Positions 6,649-12,700 of a stretch of DNA of 12,700 bases are shown here, piece after piece (the stretch's first letter is position 1; each line of letters starts with the position of its first letter). A program made the translations under genes and the position numbers. The notes under the pieces are model-generated. The model ran no database searches, was not told the origin of the DNA, and worked only from the letters and a program-made list of their open reading frames with translations. The stretch lies in the NCBI GenBank assembly GCA_028292835.1, contig JAQGLP010000418.1, positions 1-12,700 on the forward strand, in the 5' to 3' direction. The stretch comes from Variovorax sp. (GTDB taxonomy: Bacteria; Pseudomonadota; Gammaproteobacteria; Burkholderiales; Burkholderiaceae_C).

Positions 6649-8031
6649 ATGATGAACGTTCCCCTCTCGAATGCGCCCATCGGCTACTACGCCGACGACT
6701 TCACCGGCGCCTCCGCCAACCTGCTCGAGTTCCATCGGCGTGGTTTTCGCGGTCTGCTGTTCGTCAACACGCCCAGCCGCGCGCAGATCGACGCGCACCT
6801 GCCGGGCCTGGATGTGATCGGCATCGCAGGCGTCAGCCGCTCGCTGGCTCCGGCCGAGATGGCAGGTGAAGTGCGCCCGGCACTCGAGCTGTTGCGTGAC
6901 CTGGGCTGCCCTGTGGTGCAGTACAAGATCTGCTCGACCTTCGATTCCTCGCCCGATCGCGGCAACTTCGGCACCGTGCTCGAGCTGGCACGCGAACTCT
7001 ACGGGTCGCAGGCCGTGGCCGTGCTCGCCGCACATCCCGCGTTCGGCCGCTACACCGCGTTCGCCAATCATTTTGCGGAATACGAGGACAACGTGCACCG
7101 GCTCGACCGGCATCCGAGCATGTCGCGTCATCCCGCCACGCCGATGCACGAGGCCGACCTGCGTCTGCACTTGGCGCAGCAGACGGCCTGGCCGATCTCG
7201 TCCTGCGACTTCCGCGCCTTGCGCACGGGCGACGTCTCCCGATGGCTGCAGGGCCAGACGGCTCGTGCGGTCGTGTTTGACGCGATCGAGCCCCAGGATC
7301 TCGAGCGCGTCGCCGCTGGCGTGTGGCAGGCCGCCGCGACCGTTGCCTCTGCACGCGACGAGCGCCGCGTCTTCACGCTGTCCTCGCACGGCTTCGCCGC
7401 AGGCCTGGCCGATCACCTTGCGGCCGGACGGCCGACGCCCGCGGCCCGGCCGCAGGGCGCGGTCGATCAGCTTCTGGTCCTCTCGGGAAGCTGCGCCCCG
7501 CGCACCGCCGCCCAGATCGCGCATGCGAAATGCCAAGGCTGGGCCGCGATCCCGCTGGAGGTCGGGGACTTGGGCACGCAGGCGTTGCCCGTGATCGCCG
7601 CCGACATCGCGGCGCGAGCCTGCGAGCAACTCGCCCGTGGCCACAGCGTGGTCGTTTATTCGGCCGCCGGTCCGCAGGACGAGGCGATCGCGCAAGGCCG
7701 CGAGGTGTTCGAGCGCGTCGGTGGCGAATCGTCAGCAGTCATCGGCAGTCTCTATGGCGATGTGCTGCGCCGCGTGACCGCGCATGTGCGGCTGCCGCGC
7801 CTCGTGCTGGCGGGCGGCGACACGTCGAGCCAGACGATGCGTACGTTGGGCATCGAAGCCCTGAGCATCGATGCCGTGAACACGGCGAGTCAGGAGCCCT
7901 TCCTGCGCATGCATGCCGGGCCGCATTCGGCGAGCCGTGCGTTCGATGGCACGCAGGTGCTGCTCAAGGCCGGTCAAAACGGACCGGAAGACTATTTCAC
8001 TGCCGCCCAGCGCGGCGACGGCTGGGCCTGA
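6649..8031 (+). CDS. DUF1537 four-carbon acid sugar kinase family protein (OiaK-like)
   Basis: This family phosphorylates acid sugars or oxo acids with ATP in the cytoplasm. The 460-residue protein shows the N-terminal YYADDFTGASANLLEF motif (13-28) of the substrate domain, KICSTFDSSPDRGNFG (93-108), AHPAFGRYTAFANHF (128-142) and SRHPATPMHEADLRLHLAQQT (159-179). The linker leads to a C-terminal nucleotide domain with LVLSGSCAPRTAAQI (276-290) and AGGDTSSQ (388-395). The variants CSTFDSSP and HPATPMHEADLR fit the subgroup I associate with RLP genes, such as 3-oxo-isoapionate kinase OiaK. It follows the RLP gene after 36 bases, which supports consecutive steps: the kinase makes the phosphate ester that the RLP acts on. 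The start is ATG 6649 or the adjacent ATG 6652, better placed than a TTG at 6631; none has a clear ribosome binding site. The substrate is unknown. Confidence 0.92.
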   Translation: MMNVPLSNAPIGYYADDFTGASANLLEFHRRGFRGLLFVNTPSRAQIDAHLPGLDVIGIAGVSRSLAPAEMAGEVRPALELLRDLGCPVVQYKICSTFDSSPDRGNFGTVLELARELYGSQAVAVLAAHPAFGRYTAFANHFAEYEDNVHRLDRHPSMSRHPATPMHEADLRLHLAQQTAWPISSCDFRALRTGDVSRWLQGQTARAVVFDAIEPQDLERVAAGVWQAAATVASARDERRVFTLSSHGFAAGLADHLAAGRPTPAARPQGAVDQLLVLSGSCAPRTAAQIAHAKCQGWAAIPLEVGDLGTQALPVIAADIAARACEQLARGHSVVVYSAAGPQDEAIAQGREVFERVGGESSAVIGSLYGDVLRRVTAHVRLPRLVLAGGDTSSQTMRTLGIEALSIDAVNTASQEPFLRMHAGPHSASRAFDGTQVLLKAGQNGPEDYFTAAQRGDGWA

Positions 8032-8064
8032 TCCGGCTCGGCAATCCGCCACTCTTACCCAAAC

Positions 8065-8070
8065 AAGGAG
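8065..8070 (+). promoter_or_regulatory. ribosome binding site of the dioxygenase gene
   Basis: AAGGAG lies 10 bases before the ATG at 8081 and decides the start against an open frame that extends back to 7913 inside the kinase gene. Confidence 0.75.
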
Positions 8071-8080
8071 ACCGCACGTC

Positions 8081-8863
8081 ATGAGACTCACGCCCGCCCA
8101 ACTGAACCGGTACGAAGAACAAGGCTTCCTTGTTGTGCCCAACGTCTTCACCGCCGTCGAGGTCGACATGCTGCGAGACGAATCGGTCGCTGTCTTCCGG
8201 CACGAGCGCCCCGAGATCTGGCGTGAGAAGAACGGCGCACCGCGCACCGCTTTCGGCTGCCAGAGATACAGCGACACGTTCCGCGCGTTGACCACCGACA
8301 CGCGCCTCCATGACCCGGTACAGCAGATTTTTGGCGAACCGATCTACATCCACCAGTTCAAGGTGAACCCGAAGGTTGCGTTCGAGGGAGACCCGTTTCC
8401 GTGGCACCAGGACTTCGCCACCTGGCATCCCGACGACGGCATGCCGGAGCCGCGCGCGATGAACATCGCCATCTTCCTGGATGACGTCACGGCCGCCAAC
8501 GGCGCACTGATGTTCGTGCCCGGAAGCCACAAGCTGGGCATGATCGACGCGCCCGATGTCAACGGCCGCCGCTGGATGGAACGCCAGGACGTGGAGCGCG
8601 TCATCAAGAGCCAGGACGACATCGCGATCGCCGGTGGGTCTGCGGGCAGCGTGCTGCTGTTCCACGGCAACGCGGTGCACGGTTCGGCGGGCAACATCAC
8701 GCCGCTGGCGCGCCGGATTCTCTATGTGACGTACTCAGCCGTGTCGAATGCACTGCGAAACCCGACGCGGGCGGAGTTCATCGCCCACCACGATTTCACT
8801 CCCGTCGAGCGCGACGAGCGCCCGTTCAGCGAGCGGCCCGATGTCACCGCGCAGACGGCCTGA
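8081..8863 (+). CDS. PhyH-family Fe(II)/2-oxoglutarate dioxygenase, EctD-like
   Basis: Such enzymes use Fe(II), O2 and 2-oxoglutarate to hydroxylate or oxidise a small substrate. The 260-residue protein has the facial triad His109-x-Asp111 (PWHQDFATWH) and His200 (FHGNAVHGSAGN). Arg211, eleven residues on, matches the 2-oxoglutarate-binding arginine spacing in ectoine hydroxylase (H248/R259). Similarity to EctD is clear around IYIHQFKVNPK (88-98), DFATWHPDDGMPEPRAMN (111-128) and VPGSHK (146-151). No ectoine biosynthesis genes are in the window, and the gene sits between an acid-sugar kinase and a TRAP transporter. I therefore infer that it acts on the imported carboxylate, perhaps creating the hydroxyl or keto group needed before phosphorylation and RLP cleavage. 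The spacing to the kinase is 49 bases and to the TRAP gene 40 bases, all the same strand. Confidence 0.88.
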   Translation: MRLTPAQLNRYEEQGFLVVPNVFTAVEVDMLRDESVAVFRHERPEIWREKNGAPRTAFGCQRYSDTFRALTTDTRLHDPVQQIFGEPIYIHQFKVNPKVAFEGDPFPWHQDFATWHPDDGMPEPRAMNIAIFLDDVTAANGALMFVPGSHKLGMIDAPDVNGRRWMERQDVERVIKSQDDIAIAGGSAGSVLLFHGNAVHGSAGNITPLARRILYVTYSAVSNALRNPTRAEFIAHHDFTPVERDERPFSERPDVTAQTA

Positions 8864-8889
8864 CGTCGAGCGCCATTTTCAAACGAGCG

Positions 8890-8895
8890 AAGGAG
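8890..8895 (+). promoter_or_regulatory. ribosome binding site of the TRAP binding protein gene
   Basis: AAGGAG lies 8 bases before the ATG at 8904. It fixes the start that gives a proper export signal, rather than the longer frame running back into the dioxygenase gene. Confidence 0.75.
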
Positions 8896-8903
8896 ACATA
8901 GAA

Positions 8904-9947
8904 ATGCACAATTCAACCCAGCCCGATGCGGGACGCCGCGCACTGCTCAAGGCCGGAGCCGCCGCGCCACTTGCAATCCTGCCGACGGCCGCGTTCATTC
9001 CCAAGTTGGCGCAGGCCGCGGAATTCAGCTACAAGCTCGGCACGGCACTGGACGCAAGCCACCCGCTGAACATCCGTATCGGCGAAGCGCTCACACGCAT
9101 CCGCCAAGCCACCGCCGGGCGCGTGGACATCAAGCTCTTTCCTGCCAATCAGTTGGGCTCGGATGCCGACACGCTGTCGCAAACACGCAGCGGCGCGGTC
9201 GAGTTCATGTGCTTGGGTCACGGCAACCTCGGCAACTACGTTCGTTCCTCCGCTATCGCAAGCCTCGGCTTTGCGTTCAAGAACTACGAGCAGGTGTGGG
9301 CCGCGATGGACGGCGAACTGGGTGAATACATTCGGGCGGACATCCGCAAGACCAACATGATCGTGCCCGTCTCGCGCATGTGGGACAACGGCTTCCGCCA
9401 AGTCACCTCCTCGGACAAGGCCATCCGCACCCCCGCCGACCTGCAGGGATTCAAGCTGCGCGTACCGCCGAACCCGGCGTACACGACCCTGTTCAAGGCA
9501 TTGGGCGCCGGGCCGACACCGATCAATTTCAACGATCTTTACACCTCGCTGCAGACGCGCGTGGTCGAGGGCCAGGAGAATCCGCTCGCGCTGATCGATT
9601 CGGCCAAGCTCTATGAGGTGCAGAAGTTCTGCAGTATCACGAACCACATCTGGGACGGGTTCTGGCTGCTGGGCAACCAACAGGCGTGGCAGCGCTTGCC
9701 ATCGGACCTCCAGCAGACCGTGACGCGCGAATTCGACCGCTCGGTGGCCGACGAGCGCGCGGACATCGCCAAGCGGAGCGAATCGCTGCAGACCGACCTT
9801 GCCAAGAAGGGCCTGCAGTTCGTGCAGATCGATCCCACGGTGTTCCGCAGTGCGCTCAACCAGACCACTTTCTACAAGGAGTGGCGCGAAAAGTACGGCG
9901 CTGCGCCCTGGGCGCTGCTGGAGAAGGTCGTCGGGAAGCTTGGATAG
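8904..9947 (+). CDS. TRAP transporter substrate-binding protein, DctP family
   Basis: This periplasmic protein captures an organic acid and delivers it to the TRAP permease. The 347 residues begin with a Tat-like signal: Arg11-Arg12 in GRRALLKAG, a hydrophobic stretch to about residue 34, and a likely cleavage after AQA (36-38). Family features follow: LFPANQLGSD (78-87), MWDNGFRQVTS (159-169), LQGFKLRVP (180-188) with Arg186 at the position of the conserved carboxylate-binding arginine, the loop INFNDLYTSLQTRVVEGQENPL (207-228), and a C-terminal helix ending WREKYG. The conserved arginine argues that the ligand is a carboxylate, which fits the acid-sugar kinase and RLP upstream. The permease gene begins 4 bases after its stop, so both are surely co-transcribed. 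The exact ligand cannot be read from sequence. Confidence 0.95.
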   Translation: MHNSTQPDAGRRALLKAGAAAPLAILPTAAFIPKLAQAAEFSYKLGTALDASHPLNIRIGEALTRIRQATAGRVDIKLFPANQLGSDADTLSQTRSGAVEFMCLGHGNLGNYVRSSAIASLGFAFKNYEQVWAAMDGELGEYIRADIRKTNMIVPVSRMWDNGFRQVTSSDKAIRTPADLQGFKLRVPPNPAYTTLFKALGAGPTPINFNDLYTSLQTRVVEGQENPLALIDSAKLYEVQKFCSITNHIWDGFWLLGNQQAWQRLPSDLQQTVTREFDRSVADERADIAKRSESLQTDLAKKGLQFVQIDPTVFRSALNQTTFYKEWREKYGAAPWALLEKVVGKLG

Positions 9948-9951
9948 GCCC

Positions 9952-11823
9952 ATGGCACACGATTCGATCGCAATGAGTGCGCCCCTGGTGGCCGATAACA
10001 TGGCGTCAAGAACCGCGGCCATGGTGGTTCGATGCGTGGAACTGGCCGCCGCCCTGCTTGTCGCGACGGAAACCGTCATCCTCTTCGTTGGCGTGGTGTC
10101 GCGCTACTTCTTCCATCGACCGCTGGAGTGGTCGGACGAACTCGCCTCCATCCTTTTCCTCTGGCTGGCGATGATGGGTGCCGTGATCGCATTCGCGCGC
10201 GGTGCGCACATGCGCATGACGGCGTTGGCGGCCAAGACCTCGCCACGGCGTCAGGCGTTCCTCAACGTGCTGTCGCTGGTCGTGGCCATGGCGTTCCTCC
10301 TGATCGCCGCGGTGCCTTCGGCGCAATACGCGTTGCACGAGGCCGACATCACCTCGCCTGCGCTGGAAATCTCCGCTTTGTGGCGTGCGGCAGGCTTGCC
10401 CGTGGGGATCGGCCTGATGCTGTTTCTGGGCGTGCTGCAGTTGGTGCGAGTAGACCGGACGTTGCTCCTGAAGGCACTGGGACTCGTCGCCGTGGTGGCG
10501 GCAGCGATGGTGGCGCTGCAGCCGGCACTCGCTACGCTCGGCAACCTCAATCTCGTCATCTTCTTCGTGCTGATCGCAGGCGGCGCCATCTTTGCGAGCG
10601 TGCCGATCGCCTTTGCTTTTGGAATCGCGACCTTCGCCTACCTCGCGCTCACCACACAGCTTCCCCTCACCGTGGTGGTGGGTCGCATGGATGAGGGCAT
10701 GTCGCACATCATCCTGCTGGCAGTGCCGCTGTTCGTGCTGCTGGGGCAACTGATGGAGACGACCGGCATCGCTCGTGCAATGCTGGGGTTCCTGGTGAAC
10801 ATCCTGGGGCACGTGCGGGGCGGACTGCAGTACGTCCTGGTGGGCGCGATGTACCTCGTCTCAGGCATCTCCGGCTCGAAGGCGGCCGACATGGCGGCCG
10901 TCACGCCCGTGCTGTTTCCCGAACTTGCCAAGCGCGGCACCCAGCCGGGCGAACTGGTGGCGATCCTGGCCGCTACCGGGGCGCAGACCGAAACGGTGCC
11001 GCCGAGCATCGTGCTCATCACGCTGGGCTCGGTCGTCGGCGTGTCCATCACCAGCCTGTTCATCGGGGGCATGCTGCCGGCGGTGGCGCTGGGTCTGACG
11101 CTGTGCGGCGTGATCTGGTTTCGCACCCGCAAGGAAGACCTGTCCACCGTCGTGAAGCCGACGTCGCGCGTGGTGTGGCGCAGCCTGTTCGTGGCGGTGC
11201 CGGCACTGGCCTTGCCCGTGGTGATCCGTACAGCGGTGGTCGAAGGGATGGCAACGGCCACCGAGGTGTCGACGATCGGGGTCGCCTACGCGGTCCTATG
11301 CGGCCTGCTCATCTACCGCTGCAAGTTCACGTGGGAGCGAACGCGTGCGATGCTGGTGGAGACCGCAGCGCTGTCGGGCGCCATCCTGCTCATCATCGGA
11401 GCGGCCACGGGCATGGCATGGGCGCTGACGCAGTCGGGATTCTCGGCCGACCTGGCGGCTGCGATGAAGGCGATTCCGGGCGGCGCGGGGGCCTACCTCG
11501 CCGTGACGGTTCTCACATTCATCATCCTGGGCAGTGTGCTCGAAGGCATCCCGGCCATCGTGCTGCTGGGACCTCTGCTGTTCCCGATCGCCCGCCAACT
11601 CGGCATTCACGACGTGCACTACGCGATGGTGGTGATCCTCTCGATGGGCGTCGGGTTGTTTGCGCCACCCTTCGGTGTGGGCTACTACATGGCCTGCGCC
11701 ATAGGGCGGATCGATCCCTCCGAAGGCATGCGCACGATCTGGCTCTATTTGGCAGCACTGATCGTCGGCCTTGTCTTCGTGGCTGCGATTCCGTGGCTGT
11801 CGATCGGCTTTCTGGCGAAGTGA
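9952..11823 (+). CDS. fused TRAP transporter permease, DctQ-DctM
   Basis: This inner-membrane permease couples sodium-driven import to the DctP protein. The 623-residue product joins both TRAP membrane subunits in one chain. Residues ~25-165 form the small DctQ part, with the typical RYFFHRPLEWSDELASILFLW motif (51-71) and four hydrophobic segments. A further membrane segment (about 173-193) links to the large DctM part from about 200 on. DctM shows repeated hydrophobic helices and the motifs LLAVPLFVLLGQLMETTGIARAM (255-277), GGLQYVLVGAMYLVSGISGSKAADMAAV (290-317) and, near the end, SVLEGIPAIVLLGPLLFPIA. Fused DctQM proteins are known in several TRAP subfamilies. The start ATG at 9952 lies 4 bases after the binding-protein stop; ATG 9973 is an alternative. 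No strong ribosome binding site is seen, suggesting translational coupling. Confidence 0.95.
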   Translation: MAHDSIAMSAPLVADNMASRTAAMVVRCVELAAALLVATETVILFVGVVSRYFFHRPLEWSDELASILFLWLAMMGAVIAFARGAHMRMTALAAKTSPRRQAFLNVLSLVVAMAFLLIAAVPSAQYALHEADITSPALEISALWRAAGLPVGIGLMLFLGVLQLVRVDRTLLLKALGLVAVVAAAMVALQPALATLGNLNLVIFFVLIAGGAIFASVPIAFAFGIATFAYLALTTQLPLTVVVGRMDEGMSHIILLAVPLFVLLGQLMETTGIARAMLGFLVNILGHVRGGLQYVLVGAMYLVSGISGSKAADMAAVTPVLFPELAKRGTQPGELVAILAATGAQTETVPPSIVLITLGSVVGVSITSLFIGGMLPAVALGLTLCGVIWFRTRKEDLSTVVKPTSRVVWRSLFVAVPALALPVVIRTAVVEGMATATEVSTIGVAYAVLCGLLIYRCKFTWERTRAMLVETAALSGAILLIIGAATGMAWALTQSGFSADLAAAMKAIPGGAGAYLAVTVLTFIILGSVLEGIPAIVLLGPLLFPIARQLGIHDVHYAMVVILSMGVGLFAPPFGVGYYMACAIGRIDPSEGMRTIWLYLAALIVGLVFVAAIPWLSIGFLAK

Positions 11824-11880
11824 ACGAACCGATGTTAAATACCCGGACAGCTAGCGCTTCTATGGAGATCTGAACGCAAC

Positions 11881-12690
11881 ATGTCCGACGGCACCTTGGC
11901 ATCCATCCGCGAACGACTGCCCGATCTCAATCCGGCGTTGCGGCGCATCGGCAACTTCGTCGTCCGCTCGCCGGACAAGACGAAATCGCTCACCATCCGT
12001 GACTTGGCGAAGAACTGCAAGGTTTCGGAGGCGACTGTCTCGCGCTTCGTGCGCGAGATGCAGCTCGAGAGCTTTCAGCAGATGAAAATCAGCCTGGCCG
12101 AGGAGTTGTCGCGCAATCAAGCCAACGGACATTCGGCGCCAGCGCCGCAGGCGCGCGAAATCTATGAAGACATCAACGCGTCGGATCCGGTCGACATCAT
12201 CATCCGCAAGGTGCATGCGTCCTTGCGCGAAACGCTCGACGAGACGCTTGCCAACCTCAGGCCCGAACTCGTGGAGCAGGTGGTGACGGCCATCGAGGAA
12301 AGCGATGTCGTGGTCTTCCTTGCCACCGGCACATCGGCGCTGGCGGCGCAGAACGGTGTCGTACGGCTGGTGCGCGTGGGCAAGCGCTGCATGTTCTTCC
12401 ACGACCAGAGCGTGCAGCAACTGTCGACCATCAACCTTGACGCGAGGTGCCTGGCCATTGGCATCAGCAATTCCGGACGCACCAAGGCGACCGTGCGCGC
12501 GCTGCAGTCGGCCAAGGAGTCCGGTGCGCGCACGGTGTGCATCACCTCCTTTCGCCATTCGCCCATCACGAAGCATGCCGATGTGTCGCTCATCACGGCG
12601 GGACAGTCCGAGGAATTCGACGGCAATGCCTACCTCGACGCGACAACGGCCAAGATCGGTCAGATCGCAATGCTCGATGTCATCTACTAG
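11881..12690 (+). CDS. MurR/RpiR family transcriptional regulator (HTH plus SIS)
   Basis: RpiR regulators bind DNA through an N-terminal helix-turn-helix and sense phosphosugars through a C-terminal SIS domain. Here residues 1-75 form the HTH_6 domain with the recognition region SLTIRDLAKNCKVSEATVSRFVREM (36-60). Residues ~125-269 are the SIS domain with FLATGTSALAAQ (146-157) and the phosphosugar loop ISNSGRT (195-201). It follows the permease after 57 bases on the same strand, and a GGAG sits 13 bases before the ATG, a rather long spacing. It probably controls the AT-rich promoter at 5334 in response to a phosphorylated pathway intermediate made by the DUF1537 kinase. The protein ends abruptly at IAMLDVIY; relatives usually carry 15-30 more residues, so the C-terminal helix may be missing or the reading frame disrupted. 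Confidence 0.92.
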   Translation: MSDGTLASIRERLPDLNPALRRIGNFVVRSPDKTKSLTIRDLAKNCKVSEATVSRFVREMQLESFQQMKISLAEELSRNQANGHSAPAPQAREIYEDINASDPVDIIIRKVHASLRETLDETLANLRPELVEQVVTAIEESDVVVFLATGTSALAAQNGVVRLVRVGKRCMFFHDQSVQQLSTINLDARCLAIGISNSGRTKATVRALQSAKESGARTVCITSFRHSPITKHADVSLITAGQSEEFDGNAYLDATTAKIGQIAMLDVIY

Positions 12691-12700
12691 GATAATGACG

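Noticed and set aside
5395..8031. Direct naming as oiaX or oiaT and oiaK of D-apiose catabolism
   Set aside because: The pairing is suggestive, but the upstream apiose/apionate enzymes are not in the window and the dioxygenase is not part of that pathway, so the symbols were withheld.
8081..8863. Ectoine hydroxylase ectD
   Set aside because: It is clearly similar in sequence, but there are no ectABC neighbours and the gene sits in an acid-sugar operon. The substrate is left open.
5359..10812. Minus-strand frames of 230-430 codons opposite the RLP, kinase, dioxygenase and TRAP genes
   Set aside because: They are shadows of well-supported + strand genes, with His/Arg/Gly-rich composition and no recognisable domain.

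Overview
The window is GC-rich throughout and reads like a chromosome of a Comamonadaceae-type betaproteobacterium (Variovorax, Acidovorax or relatives). This is inferred from protein style, the dense coding, a YgiQ protein with a basic tail, a CaiB/BaiF-type CoA transferase, TRAP transporters, and two copies of a short palindromic intergenic repeat of a kind I remember from that family. No rRNA, tRNA, CRISPR array or intact insertion sequence was seen.

Left part (1-5025), ordinary chromosomal genes. The 3' end of a YgiQ-type radical SAM gene runs on the + strand. It converges with minus-strand genes: a small hypothetical protein (813-1049), a short class III CoA transferase (1195-2109) bracketed by two inverted copies of the palindromic repeat, a RluA-family pseudouridine synthase (2225-3163), and a Tat-exported PhoX/DUF839 protein (3163-5025). 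The stop codon of the last overlaps the start codon of the synthase (TGATG).

Divide (5026-5394). About 370 bases carry no convincing gene, although a 74-codon minus-strand frame crosses them. The right end is strikingly AT-rich. It holds a good sigma70-like promoter, a 15-bp near-palindrome over the -35 box that resembles operators of RpiR-family regulators, and a longer ATGAAA/TTTCAT inverted repeat bracketing the promoter.

Right part (5395-12690), all on the + strand with short gaps: a RuBisCO-like protein (RLP), a DUF1537 four-carbon acid sugar kinase, an EctD-like Fe(II)/2-oxoglutarate dioxygenase, a TRAP substrate-binding protein, a fused TRAP DctQ-DctM permease, and an RpiR-type HTH-SIS regulator. 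It reads as one catabolic module. A carboxylate is captured and imported by the TRAP system, possibly oxidised or hydroxylated by the dioxygenase, phosphorylated by the DUF1537 kinase, and cleaved or decarboxylated by the RLP. The RpiR protein senses a sugar phosphate and controls the AT-rich promoter.

The RLP plus DUF1537 pair parallels the known D-apiose/3-oxo-isoapionate pathways (OiaK with OiaX or OiaT). However, the apiose/apionate dehydrogenase, lactonase and oxidoisomerase genes are not present here, and an EctD-like oxygenase is. The substrate is therefore open, and this module is the best candidate for an undescribed system in the window.
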